Below, piece after piece: positions 4,889 to 5,794 of a stretch of 5,794 nucleotides of DNA (positions are counted from its first letter, which is position 1; every line of letters starts with the position of its first letter). A model generated the notes under the pieces. That model was not told the DNA's origin. It did not search any database and worked only from the letters and a program-made list of their open reading frames with translations. The stretch is from positions 1-5,794 of the forward strand of contig VGSO01000195.1 of the NCBI GenBank assembly GCA_016874945.1. The letters run 5' to 3'. This DNA comes from Deltaproteobacteria bacterium (lineage in GTDB: Bacteria; Desulfobacterota; Desulfobaccia; Desulfobaccales; 0-14-0-80-60-11). The translations under genes and the position numbers were made by a program.

Positions 4889-5503
4889 ATGGAACAGGTC
4901 AAATGCCCCGGACAGGATACCCGCTTCTGGAAGCCGGGTGACATTTTCACCGCCGAGTGCCCCAAGTGCGGCGCGGAAATCGAGTTTTTCAAGGACGACG
5001 CCCGGCGCCGCTGCTCCTGGTGCGGCCACCTGTTTTACAATCCCAAGATCGAGCTGGGCTGCGCCGAATGGTGCCAGTACGCGGAAAAGTGCGTCCCGGA
5101 ACTCATGAAAGAAAAAAAAGCCACCCTGATGTTCAAAGAGCTCCTGGGGGAAAAGGTGCAGGCGGCCCTGGCGGACCGGCCCGGAGCCTGGGAAATAACC
5201 GAAAGGGGCGTCCTGTTCGCCCAGGACCTGCTCAAGTCCGAGGGCGGCGACCCCAAGGTCGTCATGGCGGCAGTGCTCCTCCACCAGGCAGGCCTGGAGC
5301 CGGCCCGGCGGATCCTGGCGGAACTGGAAACCGAGCCGGAGATTGCCCAGGCGGTCTTGGAGCTTCTCAGCAGTGAGGGAGGGGAAAAAGATTTGAACCG
5401 CCAGCTCTTTCAGGACACCCTGGCTTTGCTGCAAGAACCGCCGGATACGGCCCGTTTCATCACCCGCACGGCGCGGCGCCTGGCCCAGGAAGGCAGGTTT
5501 TAG
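4889..5503 (+). CDS. Zinc-ribbon protein with a degenerate HD-phosphohydrolase fold
   Basis: 204 residues from ATG 4889 (Shine-Dalgarno AAGGG at 4877-4881, 7-nt spacer). An ATG at 4874 overlapping the previous stop (ATGA) would add five residues but has its GGGG only about 2 nt away. It opens with VKCPGQDTRFWKPGDI, then a zinc ribbon: C24-x2-C27 and C42-x2-C45-G, followed by LGCAEWCQYAEKCV (C58, C62, C68). From memory, full-length relatives continue into an HD domain with an 'LLHDIG' motif and a later His-rich cluster. Here the equivalent is VLLHQAG (132-133 His-Gln), the helix expected to carry the first His has none, and no His cluster follows. All metal ligands except one His therefore appear lost, and the protein ends early. 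It is probably a non-catalytic relative acting through its Cys-rich part. It is translationally linked to the ferredoxin-like gene. The stop TAG lies within a heptamer repeat. Confidence 0.8.
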   Translation: MEQVKCPGQDTRFWKPGDIFTAECPKCGAEIEFFKDDARRRCSWCGHLFYNPKIELGCAEWCQYAEKCVPELMKEKKATLMFKELLGEKVQAALADRPGAWEITERGVLFAQDLLKSEGGDPKVVMAAVLLHQAGLEPARRILAELETEPEIAQAVLELLSSEGGEKDLNRQLFQDTLALLQEPPDTARFITRTARRLAQEGRF

Positions 5504-5519
5504 GTTTTAGGTTTCAGGG
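5495..5519. repeat. Heptanucleotide tandem repeat array D, (AGGTTTT) x3.6
   Basis: AGGTTTT, AGGTTTT, AGGTTTC, AGGG in register. The stop codon of the zinc-ribbon gene (TAG 5501-5503) spans the junction of units 1 and 2, and the last two residues (Arg-Phe) come from unit 1. The complement, AAAACCT, differs by one base from the AAAACCG unit at 2641-2664. Confidence 0.85.
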
Positions 5520-5580
5520 AATGGTCGCTCATGAACCTTCGGCTCACCCATAAATGATGAAAAGTTCTTGGTGGCACAGC

Positions 5581-5596
5581 GCGGCCTTGAGGCCGC
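5581..5596. other. GC-rich hairpin upstream of the terminal gene
   Basis: GCGGCC-TTGA-GGCCGC, a perfect 6-bp stem with a 4-nt loop (7 bp if the loop is tightened). Outer bases can extend it: TTGGT before and ACCAA after, with an 8-nt bulge on the left. No T-run follows on either strand, so it is not a convincing terminator. It may be a subterminal structure of a mobile element, or a leader hairpin. Confidence 0.45.
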
Positions 5597-5616
5597 AACC
5601 AAAGTAAAAAATTGCG

Positions 5617-5684
5617 GGCGTTTTCCTCTTGTTGTATGTTTCGGTTTTGCGATCCAGAAACTTGCCGACAGAAAGGAAAACGCC
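5617..5684 (+). promoter_or_regulatory. Inverted repeat sequestering the ribosome binding site of the terminal gene
   Basis: GGCGTTTTCCT (5617-5627) is a perfect 11-bp complement of AGGAAAACGCC (5674-5684), with 46 nt between. The right arm contains the Shine-Dalgarno sequence (AAAGGA, 5672-5677) and ends at the base before the GTG start. An mRNA containing both arms could hide its own initiation region. Insertion sequences are known to block transposase translation from read-through transcripts in this way. Confidence 0.55.
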
Positions 5685-5794
5685 GTGAAATCCTTTATAC
5701 AAAAATATGAGCAAGATGTCATGGGTTCTCTTTCGGGGTTTGACCGGTTAGTCATCCGGGGTGCGCTGCTCCGGTTGTTATATCCCCAGGGCAT
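5685..5794 (+). CDS. N-terminus of a hypothetical protein of a multicopy, possibly mobile-element family
   Basis: A GTG at 5685 with AAAGGA upstream (about 7 nt from the AGGA core) opens a frame that stays open to the window edge, 36 codons. It begins VKSFIQKYEQDVMG, with LSGFDRLVIRGALLRLLYPQGM after it. The 'LSGFDRL.-RG-L' block resembles the start of a hypothetical protein family, usually several hundred residues long, that I remember as occurring in many near-identical copies in some genomes, which would fit a transposable element. I know no proven activity for it. The opposite strand is also open here (5507-5794), but that frame has no recognisable motif. The inverted repeat over its initiation site also points to tightly limited expression. 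The C-terminal bulk and any terminal repeats lie outside the window. Confidence 0.6.
   Translation, partial: MKSFIQKYEQDVMGSLSGFDRLVIRGALLRLLYPQG

Noticed and set aside
4607..5434. Long minus-strand open frame (275 codons) across the ferredoxin-like and zinc-ribbon genes
   Set aside because: It crosses the boundary of two well-supported plus-strand genes, has no recognisable domain, and is explained by GC-rich codon use on the opposite strand.
5507..5794. Minus-strand open frame entering from the right edge
   Set aside because: The plus-strand frame from GTG 5685 has a Shine-Dalgarno sequence and a recognisable N-terminal block; the minus frame has neither and runs through hairpins.

Overview
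The window looks like a piece of a GC-rich, probably anaerobic Desulfobacterota (deltaproteobacterial) chromosome. This is inferred from the protein families: a Flp/Tad pilus cluster, a ferredoxin-like protein of a type I know mainly from strict anaerobes, its zinc-ribbon/HD-fold neighbour, and degenerate heptanucleotide repeats between genes. No rRNA, tRNA or taxonomic marker is present, so the assignment is tentative.

Layout. Positions 1-915 (minus strand) hold the 5' end of a tight Flp/Tad operon: Flp pilin, then a TadE-like pseudopilin, then the N-terminus of CpaB, which runs off the window. A 356-bp divergent intergenic region (916-1271) carries a plausible flp promoter and several dyads. 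On the plus strand, 1272-2591 encodes a winged-helix/AAA+ ATPase of unknown role. Next comes a GT87-type polytopic membrane glycosyltransferase whose N-terminus is out of frame with the rest (2673-2789 versus 2806-3990), with the break at a C6 tract. A region with a CRP/FNR-like dyad, a TATAAT box and a 14-bp palindrome precedes a two-gene operon. That operon encodes a 4Fe-4S ferredoxin-like protein (4122-4877) and a zinc-ribbon protein with an eroded HD phosphohydrolase fold (4889-5503). The window ends in the first 36 codons of a gene resembling a multicopy, probably mobile, family (5685 onward), whose ribosome binding site is buried in a perfect 11-bp inverted repeat.

How the genes relate. 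Flp, TadE and CpaB are structural and assembly parts of one pilus. The ferredoxin and zinc-ribbon genes are probably co-expressed (the cistrons are 11 bp apart) and may respond to anaerobic or redox signals through the dyad. The ATPase and the glycosyltransferase have no demonstrable partners here.

The most unusual feature is a set of four 7-bp-period repeat arrays (2641-2664, 3916-3971, 4075-4116, 5495-5519). They fall into two sequence classes, each present in both orientations. They do not simply lie between genes: they encode a protein tail, supply a Shine-Dalgarno sequence and supply a stop codon.
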